A stretch of DNA of 55,015 bases from Geobacteraceae bacterium. GTDB taxonomy: Bacteria > Desulfobacterota > Desulfuromonadia > Geobacterales > Geobacteraceae. Positions 27,014-39,221 of the stretch are shown here, one piece after another. The translations under genes were made by a program, and so were the position numbers. Location of the stretch: positions 1 to 55,015 of the forward strand of contig JAQUHN010000005.1 of the NCBI GenBank assembly GCA_028683555.1, written 5' to 3'. Under the pieces are notes generated by a model that saw only the letters and a list, made by a program, of their open reading frames with translations, was not told the origin of the DNA and did no database searches. The first letter of the stretch is position 1; every line of letters begins with the position of its first letter.

Positions 27014-27037
27014 GTATAGCCTCCTGATTCATGCTTC

Positions 27038-27406
27038 TCAAAAAGAGAGCCCGTTTTCTCTGGCAGCATCAGCTAATGCTTTTATCCGGCCATGATAAAG
27101 AAAACCATTTCTATCAAAAACAACGCACTTTATTCCCTTTTCAAGAGCGACCTTTGCTATCGACGCGCCTACTTTCTTTGCGGCTTCGATATTACCAGTA
27201 TAAGCAAGATCTTCCTTAACTGGACCATCAAGGGTTGATGCAGACGCAAGAGTTGCGCCACTTGTGTCATCAATTAATTGAGCATAAATATGGCGTGAGC
27301 TTTTGAATATATTGAGACGCGGACGCTCAGTTACGCCTTTAATTTTCTTACGCACGCGAGTTTTCCGCTTTAATCTTGATAAACTTTTTTGAGATAGTGA
27401 ACTCAC
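27038..27406 (-). CDS. rplR: Large ribosomal subunit protein L18 (uL18)
   Basis: A 122-residue L18, which binds 5S rRNA together with L5. The basic N terminus ([14 protein letters not shown]), '[20 protein letters not shown]' region and C-terminal '[20 protein letters not shown]' match the family. The start is GTG 27406, with AAGGAG eight bases upstream. The gap from rplF is 24 bases. Confidence 0.97.
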   Translation of the reverse strand: MSSLSQKSLSRLKRKTRVRKKIKGVTERPRLNIFKSSRHIYAQLIDDTSGATLASASTLDGPVKEDLAYTGNIEAAKKVGASIAKVALEKGIKCVVFDRNGFLYHGRIKALADAARENGLSF

Positions 27407-27430
27407 TTTAACGCTCCTTACAGAAAGGTA

Positions 27431-27973
27431 CTATTTCTTCCCGGTTTTGCCTGCTTTGCGAAGAATCTTTTCATCGGAATATTTGATACCTTTGCCCTTA
27501 TAAGGTTCCGGTAAACGGAAGGATCGGATTTTCGCTGCAGTCTGACCTACAAGTTCTTTGTCTGAGCCCCGTACAAAAACTTTTGTCATTTTCTCCACCT
27601 CTACTGATATACCTGTAGGCAGAGGAAAATTAATAGGGTGAGAATATCCAAGACTTAAGGTCAAAGAATCACCTTTGACTTCTGCACGATAACCAACACC
27701 CGTGATATCTAGAATTGTCTCGAACCCCTTGGTCACTCCGACTACCATATTATTTACCAGCGTGCGGGTGAGTCCATGAAAAGATCTTGATTTCAGACTA
27801 TCATCAACTCTAGTAACTATTATTTGTTTATTATCAACAACTTGTATGGTAACCCCATCCATCAGCGGACGGGACAAGGTACCCTTCGGTCCTTCAACCT
27901 TGATTAAGGCTTCGTCAAGAATGACTTTTACACCAGTGGGTATTTCGATTGGAAGCTTCCCAATTCTAGACAT
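27431..27973 (-). CDS. rplF: Large ribosomal subunit protein L6 (uL6)
   Basis: A 180-residue two-domain L6 located near the GTPase-associated centre and the sarcin-ricin loop. '[15 protein letters not shown]' opens the protein, and '[14 protein letters not shown]' near the end is the C-terminal signature. A Lys-rich tail finishes it. It has normal length and an ATG start, 24 bases after rpsH. Confidence 0.97.
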   Translation of the reverse strand: MSRIGKLPIEIPTGVKVILDEALIKVEGPKGTLSRPLMDGVTIQVVDNKQIIVTRVDDSLKSRSFHGLTRTLVNNMVVGVTKGFETILDITGVGYRAEVKGDSLTLSLGYSHPINFPLPTGISVEVEKMTKVFVRGSDKELVGQTAAKIRSFRLPEPYKGKGIKYSDEKILRKAGKTGKK

Positions 27974-27997
27974 GGTTAATACTCCTCGATTCTTTTC

Positions 27998-28396
27998 TTA
28001 CCAAACTGTACAGAGAATCTCTCCGCCGACACAAGCCTCACGAGCAGATTTATCAGTAATGACCCCTTTAGATGTAGAAAGAATTGCTACACCAAGGCCA
28101 TTTTTTACTTTCGGTACTTTTGTGCCTTTGACATAGACCCTGCTACCAGGTTTGCTGATCCGCTTAATCTCGGTAATTACAGAGTCTTTCTCGTCAATAT
28201 ATTTGAGATATATACGCAAAGTTCCCTGTTTATCGTCCGCGATCACTTTATAGTTTTTAATAAAGCCTTCTGCTCTCAAGACATTGGCAATATTGGTCTT
28301 GAGATTTGAAGAAGGAATATCTACTTTTTGTAGTTTTACCATATTTGCATTTCTGATTCTGGTAAGCATATCTGCTATGGGGTCGGTCATCGACAT
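27998..28396 (-). CDS. rpsH: Small ribosomal subunit protein S8 (uS8)
   Basis: A 132-residue S8, a primary 16S rRNA binder and in E. coli the translational repressor of the spc operon. '[14 protein letters not shown]' and the C-terminal '[19 protein letters not shown]' identify it. GGAG eight bases before ATG 28396 supports that start over the ATG two codons later. I did not find an evident S8-site mimic before rplE, but I did not fold the RNA. Confidence 0.97.
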   Translation of the reverse strand: MSMTDPIADMLTRIRNANMVKLQKVDIPSSNLKTNIANVLRAEGFIKNYKVIADDKQGTLRIYLKYIDEKDSVITEIKRISKPGSRVYVKGTKVPKVKNGLGVAILSTSKGVITDKSAREACVGGEILCTVW

Positions 28397-28429
28397 TTAA
28401 GTCACTCCTCTAACTTTTACGTAGGTAGA

Positions 28430-28615
28430 TTACCAGCTAGATTTAATTACACCTGGTAACTTGCCGCTTGAAGCCAGTTTTCTAAGGCAAATTCTACACA
28501 TTTGAAATTTGCGGTAATAAGCTCTCGGTCGGCCACAAAGAGGACAGCGATTATACTCTCTTACCTTGAATTTTGCAGCTCTTTGAGCTTTTAATATCAT
28601 AGACGTTTTAGCCAC
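28430..28615 (-). CDS. rpsN: Small ribosomal subunit protein S14, type Z (uS14)
   Basis: A 61-residue zinc-ribbon S14 with ligands C24, C27, C40 and C43, followed by '[21 protein letters not shown]'. It belongs to the short, zinc-dependent form rather than the ~100-residue C- form of E. coli. It packs in the 30S head. The start is GTG 28615, with GGAGG seven bases upstream. Confidence 0.97.
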   Translation of the reverse strand: MAKTSMILKAQRAAKFKVREYNRCPLCGRPRAYYRKFQMCRICLRKLASSGKLPGVIKSSW

Positions 28616-28633
28616 TGGTATCCTCCAAACGGA

Positions 28634-29173
28634 TTAGTTCCTGAAAGGCATACCCATAAGTTTTAAAAGGGATTTGCCTTCTTCATCTGTTTTTGCAGTT
28701 GTTACTATGGAAATGTTGAGACCTTTGATTTTCTCAACTTTATCGTAATTGATTTCGGGAAAAATAAGCTGCTCTTTTATGCCGAGAGAGTAATTACCTC
28801 TTCCGTCAAAAGCTTTACCAGAAACGCCTTTAAAGTCACGAACCCTCGGAAGAGAGATATTCATCAGACGGTCTATAAATTCATACATGCGACTTTTGCG
28901 CAACGTTACCATGCATCCGATCGGCATGCCCTGCCGAAGCTTGAATGACGCAATCGACTTCTTGGCTTTCGTAATAACAGCCTTCTGTCCGGTAATGACG
29001 CTGATCTCTTCAGCAGCGGAATCTAGAATTTTAACATTCTGAATCGCTTCTCCAAGCCCCATATTGATAACGATCTTTTCCAACTTGGGGACCTGCATAA
29101 TACTCTTATAACCAAATTCCTTCATCAACTGAGGAATGATCTCTTTTGTATAAATTTCCTGTAACCTCGCCAT
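28634..29173 (-). CDS. rplE: Large ribosomal subunit protein L5 (uL5)
   Basis: A 179-residue L5 that binds 5S rRNA and contacts P-site tRNA and S13. The motifs '[11 protein letters not shown]', '[19 protein letters not shown]' and '[19 protein letters not shown]' are conserved. It lies 13 bases after rplX with an ATG start. It shows nothing out of the ordinary. Confidence 0.97.
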   Translation of the reverse strand: MARLQEIYTKEIIPQLMKEFGYKSIMQVPKLEKIVINMGLGEAIQNVKILDSAAEEISVITGQKAVITKAKKSIASFKLRQGMPIGCMVTLRKSRMYEFIDRLMNISLPRVRDFKGVSGKAFDGRGNYSLGIKEQLIFPEINYDKVEKIKGLNISIVTTAKTDEEGKSLLKLMGMPFRN

Positions 29174-29186
29174 TTACTCCTCCGCG

Positions 29187-29513
29187 CTATTTATCAAAGG
29201 CCTCGCCGCACTTAACACAGAGACGCGCTTTTTCACCATTTTCAAGCACAGCTTTCTTTACTCTTACGGGCTTCGTGCACTTGGGGCAATACAGCATGAC
29301 ATTAGAGATGTGAATTGGTGCTTCCTTCTCTTCAATGCCACCAGGCTGATTACCTCTTGCTCTGGTATGTTTTTTTACAATATTAAGGCCTTCTACAACT
29401 ACACTGTCTTTTTTTGAGAAGACGCGCAGTATTTTTCCAGTCTTATTATTATCTTTGCCGGTGACAACCATCACCGTGTCGCCTTTTCTTACTCGCAATT
29501 TATTGCCTTGCAT
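29187..29513 (-). CDS. rplX: Large ribosomal subunit protein L24 (uL24) with C-terminal CxxC pairs
   Basis: A 108-residue L24, an assembly-initiator protein near the exit tunnel. The KOW motif is near the N terminus ([19 protein letters not shown]). The C-terminal third has two CxxC pairs, C76/C79 and C99/C102, which look like a zinc ribbon. E. coli L24 lacks it, although similar pairs occur in other bacterial L24 proteins. The gap from rplN is 22 bases and the start is ATG. Confidence 0.97.
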   Translation of the reverse strand: MQGNKLRVRKGDTVMVVTGKDNNKTGKILRVFSKKDSVVVEGLNIVKKHTRARGNQPGGIEEKEAPIHISNVMLYCPKCTKPVRVKKAVLENGEKARLCVKCGEAFDK

Positions 29514-29535
29514 CTTGATTTTCTCCTGAAGAAAT

Positions 29536-29904
29536 TTAAAGTACTTCCGGTGCGAGCGAAATAATCTTCATAAATTTCTTAGCTCTTAATTCCCTGGCGA
29601 CAGGTCCGAATATACGTGTACCAACAGGTTCTTTTGCATTGTTGATAACGACACCGGAATTATCATCAAACCGAATATACGAACCATCAGGGCGCCCGAT
29701 CTCTTTAGCAGTCCGAACAACAACTGCCTTAACAACATCACCTTTTTTCACCTTGGAATTAGGGATGGCTTCCTTAACAGAGGCAACAATAATATCGCCA
29801 ATACTAGCATATTTTCTTTTTGATCCACCCAAAACCTTGATGCAGTAGAGCTTCTTAGCGCCTGAGTTATCTGCCACATCAAGAATAGATTGCATCTGTA
29901 TCAT
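29536..29904 (-). CDS. rplN: Large ribosomal subunit protein L14 (uL14)
   Basis: A 122-residue L14, one of the most conserved 50S proteins, forming bridges to 16S rRNA and binding RsfS. '[19 protein letters not shown]' begins the protein and 'SLAPEVL' ends it. It has an ATG start at 29904 and lies 15 bases after rpsQ. Confidence 0.97.
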   Translation of the reverse strand: MIQMQSILDVADNSGAKKLYCIKVLGGSKRKYASIGDIIVASVKEAIPNSKVKKGDVVKAVVVRTAKEIGRPDGSYIRFDDNSGVVINNAKEPVGTRIFGPVARELRAKKFMKIISLAPEVL

Positions 29905-29919
29905 CTGATGGCTCCTACC

Positions 29920-30177
29920 TTATGAAGTCCTCTCAAGAACTTGCTTTACTTTCCAGTGCTTGTCCTTGCTCAGAGGTCTGGTTTCAATGATCTGTACTTT
30001 ATCACCAATCTTACAGCTATTGGTTTCATCATGTGCTTTAAACTTCACACTTCTTTTAATATATTTATTATATGCCGTATGTTTAACGAGGTGCGAAACC
30101 TTGACAACAACGGTTTTCTGCATTTTGTCACTTACAACAATTCCGACCTGTGTTTTCCTGTTTCCACGCTCGATCAT
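29920..30177 (-). CDS. rpsQ: Small ribosomal subunit protein S17 (uS17)
   Basis: An 85-residue S17, an OB-fold primary binder of the 16S 5' domain. '[22 protein letters not shown]' and '[22 protein letters not shown]' match the family, quoted here only as short pieces. It starts at ATG 30177, 12 bases after rpmC, in the usual L16-L29-S17-L14 order. Confidence 0.97.
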   Translation of the reverse strand: MIERGNRKTQVGIVVSDKMQKTVVVKVSHLVKHTAYNKYIKRSVKFKAHDETNSCKIGDKVQIIETRPLSKDKHWKVKQVLERTS

Positions 30178-30189
30178 GGTTACCTCGCC

Positions 30190-30378
30190 TTACCCTCTCT
30201 TTTCCCTGAGTATGGTCTTCAACCTCGCAATGTCCTTTCTCAAGGCAGGAAGCTTAGCGGTATTCTCTAAACGTCCGGTGTGAAGTTGAAACTTAATATT
30301 AAACAGCTCTTTTCTGAGTTCCAACTGCTTGGAGCTCAGATCTTCTATCGGCATGTCTCTGAGTTCGCTACTCTTCAT
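30190..30378 (-). CDS. rpmC: Large ribosomal subunit protein L29 (uL29)
   Basis: A 62-residue coiled-coil L29 at the tunnel exit, a docking site for trigger factor and SRP together with L23. '[18 protein letters not shown]' and '[15 protein letters not shown]' are typical. ATG 30378 is chosen although the frame extends to 30447. The true start lies 11 bases inside the end of rplP, with AAGGA upstream, giving translational overlap. Confidence 0.96.
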   Translation of the reverse strand: MKSSELRDMPIEDLSSKQLELRKELFNIKFQLHTGRLENTAKLPALRKDIARLKTILREKRG

Positions 30379-30790
30379 TGCTGTCCTTCCTTGAAACGAA
30401 TTTCGTAGAAATAGGAAGCTTGAATGCTGCCAGACGAAAAGCTTCACGTGCTATTTCTTCTGTAACACCTTCCATTTCATAGATGATCCGTCCGGGCTTG
30501 ACTACACAAACCCATGAATCAGGTGATCCCTTACCTTTTCCCATACGTGTTTCTGCAGGCTTGGAGGTGAGAGGTTTATCCGGGAAAACACGTATCCAGG
30601 TCTTACCACCTCTTTTTATATATCGTGTCATTGCAATACGTGCAGCTTCAATCTGCTTAGAATCAAGCCAGCCACACTCAGTTGCCTGCAAGCCAAATTC
30701 TCCGAAAGCAAGAGTTACTCCTCGTTGAGGTGCTCCTCTCATCTTACCTTTCATTTGCTTTCTATGCTTAACTCTCTTGGGCATTAACAT
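30368..30790 (-). CDS. rplP: Large ribosomal subunit protein L16 (uL16)
   Basis: A 140-residue L16, needed for the A-site region and late 50S assembly. '[17 protein letters not shown]' and '[10 protein letters not shown]' identify it. Two ATGs, at 30790 and 30784, are possible. GGAG is nine bases before the first, so that one is used, though most homologs begin at MPKR. The gene overlaps rpmC by 11 bases. Confidence 0.95.
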   Translation of the reverse strand: MLMPKRVKHRKQMKGKMRGAPQRGVTLAFGEFGLQATECGWLDSKQIEAARIAMTRYIKRGGKTWIRVFPDKPLTSKPAETRMGKGKGSPDSWVCVVKPGRIIYEMEGVTEEIAREAFRLAAFKLPISTKFVSRKDSNEE

Positions 30791-30807
30791 TGCATCAAGC
30801 TCCTATA

Positions 30808-31443
30808 CTATTTTTTCCCAGGGAGGACTTCGCCTTTATAAATCATAACCTTAACACCAATAATTCCATACGTTGTTTTTGCTTCGGCGAAACCATAATC
30901 TATATCTGCGCGCAGAGTGTGAAGAGGTACCCGACCTTCTCGATACCATTCGGTTCTTGACATTTCTGCGCCACCGAGTCTTCCTGAGCAAATAATCCTA
31001 ATTCCTTTTGCGCCAAACTTCAGGGCGGTAGTAACGCTTTTCTTCATTGCTCTACGGAATGCAATTCTGCGCTCCAATTGTAAGGCAACATTTTCTGCCA
31101 CGAGTTGTGCATCTAACTCTGGCTTGCGTACTTCCTGAATATTTAAAAATACTTCTTTTTCGGTAAGCTTAGCAAGATCTTTTTTAAGTGTCTCGACCTC
31201 GGAACCTTTTTTACCTATTATTAAACCAGGACGAGCAGTGTAAATATTAATTTTTGCCTTATTTGCTGCGCGTTCAATCTCTATTTTAGACACACCGGAG
31301 TGATACAATCTTTTCTTGAGAAAATCTCTCAGTTTAAGATCCTCATGAAGAAGCTTCGCATAGTCAGCCTCTGCATACCACTTTGAATCCCATGTTTTAA
31401 TAACACCGAGTCTAAAACCTATAGGATTAACTTTCTGGCCCAA
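30808..31443 (-). CDS. rpsC: Small ribosomal subunit protein S3 (uS3)
   Basis: A 211-residue S3, part of the mRNA entry helicase. The KH domain has [12 protein letters not shown] (~73-84) and the C-terminal domain has '[20 protein letters not shown]'. The start is TTG 31443, preceded by GGAGG and GGAG boxes. No ATG yields the conserved [13 protein letters not shown] terminus. The gap from rplV is 21 bases. Confidence 0.97.
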   Translation of the reverse strand: MGQKVNPIGFRLGVIKTWDSKWYAEADYAKLLHEDLKLRDFLKKRLYHSGVSKIEIERAANKAKINIYTARPGLIIGKKGSEVETLKKDLAKLTEKEVFLNIQEVRKPELDAQLVAENVALQLERRIAFRRAMKKSVTTALKFGAKGIRIICSGRLGGAEMSRTEWYREGRVPLHTLRADIDYGFAEAKTTYGIIGVKVMIYKGEVLPGKK

Positions 31444-31464
31444 ACTCCACCTCCAACTGATTTC

Positions 31465-31800
31465 TTATTTCGTATCCGATAACACCACATGGATGTGGCT
31501 CGTCGGTTTCCTAATTTTACTGGCCCGGCCCATCGCCCGAGGTAAAAACCTTTTAAGGACGGTCCCAGCATTGACATAAATAGTTTTCACATACAGTGAA
31601 TCTACATCAGAAACACCCTTTTGTTCTGCATTAGCAACTGCGGATCTGAGTAGATTTGAAATCAGCTTAGCAGATGGCTGGGGAGAAAACTTCAAAATAT
31701 TCAGTGCAGACTGAATCTCTCTTCCTCGAATCATATCTACCACAAGCCGTGTTTTTCTAGGTGAAATACGGGCAAAGGTTAGCTTGGCACTTGCTTCCAT
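31465..31800 (-). CDS. rplV: Large ribosomal subunit protein L22 (uL22)
   Basis: A 111-residue L22 whose extended loop lines the peptide exit tunnel and forms part of the macrolide region. 'SPRKTRLVVDMIRG' and 'RAMGRASKIRKPTSHI' are conserved, with no sign of the known loop deletions. It starts at ATG 31800, 18 bases after rpsS. Confidence 0.97.
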   Translation of the reverse strand: MEASAKLTFARISPRKTRLVVDMIRGREIQSALNILKFSPQPSAKLISNLLRSAVANAEQKGVSDVDSLYVKTIYVNAGTVLKRFLPRAMGRASKIRKPTSHIHVVLSDTK

Positions 31801-31818
31801 GTATCACTCCTTAATCGT

Positions 31819-32100
31819 TTACTTCTTTTTCAACTTGCTTTTTTTATCGGCAGCATGCCCGTAAAAAGTTCTTGTAGGAGCAAACTCGCCAAGCTTATGT
31901 CCTACCATATTTTCGGTTACAAAGACCGGAATGAACTTTTTGCCATTATGAACAGCAAAAGTTACTCCTATAAAGTCAGGAATTATAGTAGAGCGTCTTG
32001 ACCAGGTCTTGATGATCTTCTTTGAGTTTGGGCCCTCTGCCAGAGCTTTCGCGGCCAGGTGACCGTCAACAAAAGGTCCTTTTTTTATTGATCTCGCCAT
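31819..32100 (-). CDS. rpsS: Small ribosomal subunit protein S19 (uS19)
   Basis: A 93-residue S19 of the 30S head, contacting S13 and the A-site finger. '[15 protein letters not shown]' and '[16 protein letters not shown]' mark it, followed by a Lys-rich tail. It starts at ATG 32100 and lies 24 bases after rplB. Length and order are standard. Confidence 0.97.
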   Translation of the reverse strand: MARSIKKGPFVDGHLAAKALAEGPNSKKIIKTWSRRSTIIPDFIGVTFAVHNGKKFIPVFVTENMVGHKLGEFAPTRTFYGHAADKKSKLKKK

Positions 32101-32124
32101 TGAATGTCCCTTTAATGCATTTTT

Positions 32125-32946
32125 TTATCGACGCGGTTTAATAATAAAACGTGAAGACGTTTTATTTGTCCTTGTTTTATACCCTTTGGTAGGAATACCC
32201 CAAGGAGTTACAGGATGACGGCCACCGGATGTACGACCCTCACCACCGCCATGTGGGTGATCAACCGGGTTCATTGCAACACCACGAACTTTTGGCCGGA
32301 TGCCAAGCCAGCGAGAGCGACCCGCTTTGCCCAGCGACACATTTTCGTGATCAAGATTGCCTACCTGCCCGATCGTTGCATAACATTCCTGCAAAACCAT
32401 TCGGACTTCACCCGAAGGAAGTTTTACCTGAGAATATTTACCGTCTTTGGACATCAGCTGACAATAGGTTCCGGCGCTTCTGGCAAGCTGTGCGCCTTTT
32501 CCAATTTTCAACTCTATATTATGAATAATAGTTCCCAGAGGGATTGCTTTGAGAGGTAAAGCATTACCAGGACGAATGTCTGCTTTTTCACCAGCCAGAA
32601 TTGTATCACCAACTTTAATTCCGTCCGGAGCAATAATATAACGCTTTTCACCGTCCGCATACACAAGCAGAGCAATCCGCGCACTCCTGTTCGGGTCGTA
32701 CTCAATCGTCCGAACAGTAGCCGGGATATCACGCTTATTCCTAAGAAAGTCAATAAGGCGGTATTTCTTCTTATGTCCACCACCGATATGACGAGAGGTT
32801 ACCCTGCCGTAACTATTTCGACCACCAGTACGCTTCAGTGTTACGACGAGAGACTTTTCAGGTTTAGAAGTAGTGATCTCATCAAATGTCGAACAAGTCT
32901 GATGCCTTCTTCCGGCTGATGTTGGCTTATAGCTTTTAATTCCCAT
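32125..32946 (-). CDS. rplB: Large ribosomal subunit protein L2 (uL2)
   Basis: A 273-residue L2, required for subunit association and close to the peptidyl transferase centre. '[14 protein letters not shown]' opens it. The conserved C-terminal '[18 protein letters not shown]' contains the essential histidine loop. It begins at ATG 32946, 23 bases after rplW. Nothing is atypical. Confidence 0.97.
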   Translation of the reverse strand: MGIKSYKPTSAGRRHQTCSTFDEITTSKPEKSLVVTLKRTGGRNSYGRVTSRHIGGGHKKKYRLIDFLRNKRDIPATVRTIEYDPNRSARIALLVYADGEKRYIIAPDGIKVGDTILAGEKADIRPGNALPLKAIPLGTIIHNIELKIGKGAQLARSAGTYCQLMSKDGKYSQVKLPSGEVRMVLQECYATIGQVGNLDHENVSLGKAGRSRWLGIRPKVRGVAMNPVDHPHGGGEGRTSGGRHPVTPWGIPTKGYKTRTNKTSSRFIIKPRR

Positions 32947-32969
32947 TTATTCCAACCCCATCTTGAAAT

Positions 32970-33254
32970 TTACACTTCAAAGAAATCTACCGTACTACCC
33001 TCTTTAAGGGTTACATACGCCTTTTTCCAATTTGAGCGCTTTCCGAAATTTCTTCCGAATCGCTTCAATTTTCCAGCTACGGTAATTGTGTTGACACTTA
33101 ACACTTCTACCTTAAAGAGCTTTTCTACAGCTTCTTTTATTTCCAGCTTATTTGCATCCCTATGAACTTGAAAAGCGATAATTCCCTGACTTTCTTTTTG
33201 TAAAGTCGACTTCTCAGTCACTAAAGGTTTTTGGATGACGTCGTAAATATTCAT
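32970..33254 (-). CDS. rplW: Large ribosomal subunit protein L23 (uL23)
   Basis: A 94-residue L23 at the tunnel exit, docking trigger factor and SRP. '[12 protein letters not shown]' and '[17 protein letters not shown]' are conserved. Its ATG 33254 overlaps the rplD TGA in an ATGA arrangement (4 bases), so translation is coupled. It precedes rplB as in the standard S10 cluster. Confidence 0.97.
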   Translation of the reverse strand: MNIYDVIQKPLVTEKSTLQKESQGIIAFQVHRDANKLEIKEAVEKLFKVEVLSVNTITVAGKLKRFGRNFGKRSNWKKAYVTLKEGSTVDFFEV

Positions 33255-33874
33255 GACTGCAACGCTCCTTCTACTTTACGCATAGCTGACTCGGTAAAAA
33301 TCACATTCTTATACTTCATGAGATCATACACATTCAAGCCTTCAGGCTGCAAAAGTTTGACATTCATAATATTTCTTGAAGACAACTCGATATTCTTATC
33401 CATTGTATCAAGAACAATCAAAGACTTGTTTTGAGAAAACAGGGAAAGAAAGGAAGCGAAAGTCTTGGTAGAAATTGTATCCAAAGTCAAGGAATCCAAA
33501 ACAGTAAACTTGTTTTCCTTAAACAAATAAGAAAGGCATGATTTCATTGCAGCTTTATGTGCCTTTTTATTCATGGACAAGTTATAATCTTTTTTCTGGG
33601 GCCCAAATGCAACGCCACCGCCCGGATACTGTGGTGCACGCCGACAACCCTGACGAGCGCCACCGGTACCTTTTTGACGAAAAGGCTTTTTACCACTGCC
33701 AGCTACTTGTGATCGAGTCTTGACCGAAACTGTGCCGGCGCGACGATTAGTGAGCTGAACCCTGATAGCGTCATGAATAAGATATTCTTTAATTTCAGCG
33801 TTAAAGACTGAATCGTTCAAGTCAATAACACCTATCTTATTTTTTTTCATATCAAACAGATCAATTGTAGCCAT
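33251..33874 (-). CDS. rplD: Large ribosomal subunit protein L4 (uL4)
   Basis: A 207-residue L4, whose loop reaches the exit tunnel; in E. coli L4 also represses the S10 operon. The loop '[18 protein letters not shown]' and '[17 protein letters not shown]' are conserved. I choose ATG 33874, with GGAG six bases upstream, over an upstream TTG at 33892. No clear S10-type leader was recognised, and in this genome rpsJ follows tuf rather than heading an operon. Confidence 0.96.
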   Translation of the reverse strand: MATIDLFDMKKNKIGVIDLNDSVFNAEIKEYLIHDAIRVQLTNRRAGTVSVKTRSQVAGSGKKPFRQKGTGGARQGCRRAPQYPGGGVAFGPQKKDYNLSMNKKAHKAAMKSCLSYLFKENKFTVLDSLTLDTISTKTFASFLSLFSQNKSLIVLDTMDKNIELSSRNIMNVKLLQPEGLNVYDLMKYKNVIFTESAMRKVEGALQS

Positions 33875-33900
33875 AACTATCTCCGGTACCAACCAAAATA

Positions 33901-34530
33901 CTATGCTTTAACACTATTCTTTATGAGTACAAGGCCATTTTTCGACCCTGGAATCGCACCTTTGATAAGAAGCAAATTATCATCCTGATCTACCCTGACA
34001 ACCTGCAATCTCTGAACGGTGACACGTTCATTCCCCATCTGACCAGGCATTTTTTTGTTTTTCATTACCCTGGCCGGAGTAGCGGAACATCCAATGGCGC
34101 CCGGAGCCCTGTGAAAGCGAGATCCGTGAGTCGATCTACCGCCCTGGAAGCCCCATCTCTTGATAACCCCCTGATATCCTTTACCGATACTTGTTCCAGT
34201 AACATCAACAAGGTCGCCAGGGGTAAAGAGATCGGCTGACAGAATGTCGCCAATTTTATACTGATCTATATCAGCAACCCGTAATTCGCGAAGAAATCTA
34301 CGCGGACCTTGAGCTGCCTGACGGCAATGCCCTAAAAGTGGCTTGTTTGCGCTCGTTGCATCAGTTTCGCCAAAGCCAACCTGAATAGCATTGTAACCGT
34401 CTTTTTCTAGAGTTTTAAGTTGGAGCACAACGCAAGGTCCTGCCTCAACAACCGTGACAGGTATTTTGCGCCCGTCTTCACTGAATATCTGGGTCATGCC
34501 CAGCTTCTTACCTAGTAGTCCCTTCTTCAT
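33901..34530 (-). CDS. rplC: Large ribosomal subunit protein L3 (uL3)
   Basis: A 209-residue L3 whose long finger approaches the peptidyl transferase centre. '[16 protein letters not shown]' is the family start. '[17 protein letters not shown]' holds the conserved loop, and the glutamine methylated in some bacteria lies in this region. It starts at ATG 34530, 41 bases after rpsJ. Confidence 0.97.
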   Translation of the reverse strand: MKKGLLGKKLGMTQIFSEDGRKIPVTVVEAGPCVVLQLKTLEKDGYNAIQVGFGETDATSANKPLLGHCRQAAQGPRRFLRELRVADIDQYKIGDILSADLFTPGDLVDVTGTSIGKGYQGVIKRWGFQGGRSTHGSRFHRAPGAIGCSATPARVMKNKKMPGQMGNERVTVQRLQVVRVDQDDNLLLIKGAIPGSKNGLVLIKNSVKA

Positions 34531-34571
34531 GACTGATGATCCTGTTCGCTGAATTCTTTAAGTGACAGTTC

Positions 34572-34880
34572 TTATAACTTTATCTCAACATCAACACCAG
34601 CGGAAAGATCTAGCTTCATCAAAGCATCCACTGTCTGCTGTGTTGGATCGAGGATATCTATGAGGCGCTTGTGAGATCGTATCTCAAACTGATCCCGGGA
34701 CTTCTTGTCAACATGGGGGCCCCGTAATACGCAGTACTTATTGATAATCGTCGGAAGTGGAATCGGCCCGGCAATTCTAGCGCCTGTCCGCTTCGCAGTT
34801 TCTACGATCTCACCCACTGACTGATCAAGCAATTTATGATCATATGCTTTTAACCGAATTCTTATTTTCTGACTTGGCAT
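34572..34880 (-). CDS. rpsJ: Small ribosomal subunit protein S10 (uS10, NusE)
   Basis: A 102-residue S10, a 30S head protein that also acts as NusE in antitermination with NusB and NusG. '[16 protein letters not shown]' and '[12 protein letters not shown]' are conserved. It starts at ATG 34880, 19 bases after the tuf1 stop. It thus continues the str cluster directly into the S10 cluster, with no visible terminator or promoter in the short spacer. Confidence 0.97.
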   Translation of the reverse strand: MPSQKIRIRLKAYDHKLLDQSVGEIVETAKRTGARIAGPIPLPTIINKYCVLRGPHVDKKSRDQFEIRSHKRLIDILDPTQQTVDALMKLDLSAGVDVEIKL

Positions 34881-34899
34881 CTCATCCTCGTACGATCTT

Positions 34900-36090
34900 T
34901 TATTCTATGATTGAACTCACGACACCGGCGCCGACAGTACGGCCACCTTCGCGAATTGCAAAACGCAGACCTTCGTCCATGGCGATCGGGGTAATCAGGT
35001 TAACCGTTACCGCAACATTGTCTCCGGGCATTACCATCTCGGTTCCGGCAGGAAGTTCCACGATGCCGGTTACGTCGGTGGTACGGAAATAGAACTGCGG
35101 ACGATAGCCGTTGAAAAACGGAGTGTGACGGCCACCCTCTTCCTTCGTCAGAATATATGCCTCTGCCTTGAACTTGGTGTGCGGAGTGATGGAACCCGGC
35201 TTGGCCAATACCTGGCCTCGCTCGATCTCTTCACGCTTTACACCGCGCAGCAGTGCCCCGATATTGTCACCGGCGCGGCCTTCGTCCAACAGCTTACGGA
35301 ACATTTCCACGCCCGTTACCGTTGTCTTCTGCGTAGGACGGATACCGACAATCTCAACCTCTTCGCCAACTTTTACGATCCCGCGCTCAACACGTCCGGT
35401 TGCTACCGTGCCGCGTCCGGAGATGGAGAACACGTCTTCTACCGGCATGATGAACGGCTTGTCTATGGCACGCTCGGGCTCCGGAACATAACTGTCCACT
35501 GCGTCCATGAGCTTATAGATCGCCTGCTCGCCCAGTTCGCCCGTGTCACCTTCCAACGCCTTCAGCGCGGATCCCATTACTATCGGAATATCGTCACCGG
35601 GGAAGTCGTATGCGGAAAGAAGCTCACGAATCTCAAGCTCGACCAGTTCAAGGAGCTCTTCGTCGTCTACCATGTCTGCCTTGTTCAGGAAGACTACGAT
35701 ATAAGGAACACCGACCTGACGGGCAAGCAGAATGTGCTCGCGAGTCTGAGGCATCGGACCGTCCGCCGCGGACACAACCAGAATCGCACCATCCATCTGT
35801 GCAGCACCGGTAATCATGTTCTTGACATAGTCGGCGTGGCCAGGACAGTCAACATGGGCATAGTGCCGATTCTCTGTCTCGTACTCCACGTGCGCAGTCG
35901 CTATCGTTATACCACGCTCACGCTCTTCCGGCGCATTGTCGATCTGATCAAACGATTTGAATTCCGCCTGACCCTTCGATGCCAATACTTTTGTTATTGC
36001 GGCCGTCAGCGTTGTCTTACCATGGTCAACGTGACCGATCGTACCTATGTTTATGTGCGGCTTCGTCCTCTCAAATTTCGCCTTCGCCAT
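34900..36090 (-). CDS. tuf: Elongation factor Tu, copy 1
   Basis: A 396-residue EF-Tu delivering aminoacyl-tRNA to the ribosome. The P-loop GHVDHGKT is at 19-26, and the switch/G3 DCPGHADY, G4 NKAD and G5 GSALK motifs are all present. The protein is identical to the copy at 51259-52449. The DNA identity runs from the shared ATGATTGAACTC around the stop to CTTGGTATCCCTCCT upstream of the start, breaking just beyond. The gene is visibly GC-richer than the flanking ribosomal genes. It follows fusA by 28 bases, with GGAGG upstream of ATG 36090. Confidence 0.97.
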   Translation of the reverse strand: MAKAKFERTKPHINIGTIGHVDHGKTTLTAAITKVLASKGQAEFKSFDQIDNAPEERERGITIATAHVEYETENRHYAHVDCPGHADYVKNMITGAAQMDGAILVVSAADGPMPQTREHILLARQVGVPYIVVFLNKADMVDDEELLELVELEIRELLSAYDFPGDDIPIVMGSALKALEGDTGELGEQAIYKLMDAVDSYVPEPERAIDKPFIMPVEDVFSISGRGTVATGRVERGIVKVGEEVEIVGIRPTQKTTVTGVEMFRKLLDEGRAGDNIGALLRGVKREEIERGQVLAKPGSITPHTKFKAEAYILTKEEGGRHTPFFNGYRPQFYFRTTDVTGIVELPAGTEMVMPGDNVAVTVNLITPIAMDEGLRFAIREGGRTVGAGVVSSIIE

Positions 36091-36118
36091 CTTGGTATCC
36101 CTCCTCGTATAGGAATCT

Positions 36119-38197
<2,079 letters not shown>

Positions 38198-38229
38198 AAA
38201 ATACTCCTCAAAAGATATCTATCGTAAAA

Positions 38230-38700
38230 CTACCAACGGTAGTGAGCAAACGCCCTGTTTGCCTCTGCCATCTTATGGGTATCTTCGCGCTTCTTAACTG
38301 CGTTACCGCGATTATTGTACGCATCAACGATCTCACCCGCCAACTTGTCAGTCAGGGTCTTTTCAGCTCTCGCGTCCGCATACTTAACCAGCCAGCGCAT
38401 TGCAAGGGAAGATCTCCTATCGGCCCGGATCTCGACCGGAACCTGATAGGTAGAGCCACCAACCCTGCGAGACTTAACTTCAAGCACAGGCCGTATATTA
38501 TCAAGAGACTTCTTGAAAACCTTGAGCGGATCTTCATTCGTTCTCTTGGCAACCAACTCAAGAGCACCATAAAGAGCTCTTTCCGCCGTACTCTTTTTTC
38601 CATGCAACATCAAAATGTTTATAAGCTTTGCAACTACCCGATCATTATACTTCGGATCCGGCAACACAACTCGTTTGGCGACTTCTCTTCTCCTGGGCAT
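38230..38700 (-). CDS. rpsG: Small ribosomal subunit protein S7 (uS7)
   Basis: A 156-residue S7, primary binder of the 16S 3' domain near the E site; in E. coli it represses str operon translation. '[16 protein letters not shown]' and '[12 protein letters not shown]' are typical, and the protein ends '[13 protein letters not shown]'. It starts at ATG 38700, 22 bases after rpsL. Confidence 0.97.
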   Translation of the reverse strand: MPRRREVAKRVVLPDPKYNDRVVAKLINILMLHGKKSTAERALYGALELVAKRTNEDPLKVFKKSLDNIRPVLEVKSRRVGGSTYQVPVEIRADRRSSLAMRWLVKYADARAEKTLTDKLAGEIVDAYNNRGNAVKKREDTHKMAEANRAFAHYRW

Positions 38701-38722
38701 AGCAACCTCTCACTCCAGTTCT

Positions 38723-39094
38723 TTACTTTGGTCTTTTTGCACCGTACTTAGAACGACCTTGTTTCCGGTCCTTAACACCGACAGAGTCAAGTGTTCCGCG
38801 AACAATATGATACCGTACACCAGGAAGGTCTTTCACCCTTCCACCCCTTATCAGCACCACTGAGTGCTCCTGCAAATTATGACCAACACCAGGGATATAC
38901 GAAGTAACTTCAAGCCCGTTAGTCAGACGCACCCTTGCAACTTTCCTGAGAGCCGAGTTCGGCTTTTTCGGAGTAGTAGTGTAAACCCTGGTGCACACAC
39001 CCCTTTTCTGCGGGCAGCACTTAAGAGCCGGAGCCGTGGACTTATCCTTCTTACTTTCCCTACCGATGCGTATCAACTGATTTATGGTTGGCAT
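38723..39094 (-). CDS. rpsL: Small ribosomal subunit protein S12 (uS12)
   Basis: A 123-residue S12 at the decoding centre. Lys43 is present in '[13 protein letters not shown]', the residue of streptomycin-sensitive proteins. The '[13 protein letters not shown]' segment contains the Asp/Asn region near residue 88. It starts at ATG 39094 and is the first gene after a strong promoter (39166-39194), so it heads the str segment although rpoC lies only 127 bases upstream. Confidence 0.97.
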   Translation of the reverse strand: MPTINQLIRIGRESKKDKSTAPALKCCPQKRGVCTRVYTTTPKKPNSALRKVARVRLTNGLEVTSYIPGVGHNLQEHSVVLIRGGRVKDLPGVRYHIVRGTLDSVGVKDRKQGRSKYGAKRPK

Positions 39095-39165
39095 TATCGA
39101 TTTTCTCCTAAAACATCTTTATCAGGCCGACAAATACAATCCTCGGCAGAAGCGAAAACCCGACA

Positions 39166-39194
39166 ATGATATCAAACAGGCATACCAATGTCAA
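39166..39194 (-). promoter_or_regulatory. Sigma-70-type promoter for rpsL-rpsG-fusA-tuf1
   Basis: On the minus strand, TTGACA (39189-39194) is followed after exactly 17 bases by TATCAT (39166-39171). The -35 is perfect and the -10 matches consensus at four of six positions. It lies in the rpoC-rpsL spacer about 70 bases before the rpsL ATG and can give the str/S10/spc/alpha genes a promoter separate from rpoBC. Confidence 0.75.
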
Positions 39195-39221
39195 TCCTTT
39201 TTCTTACAATTACACTGTTTT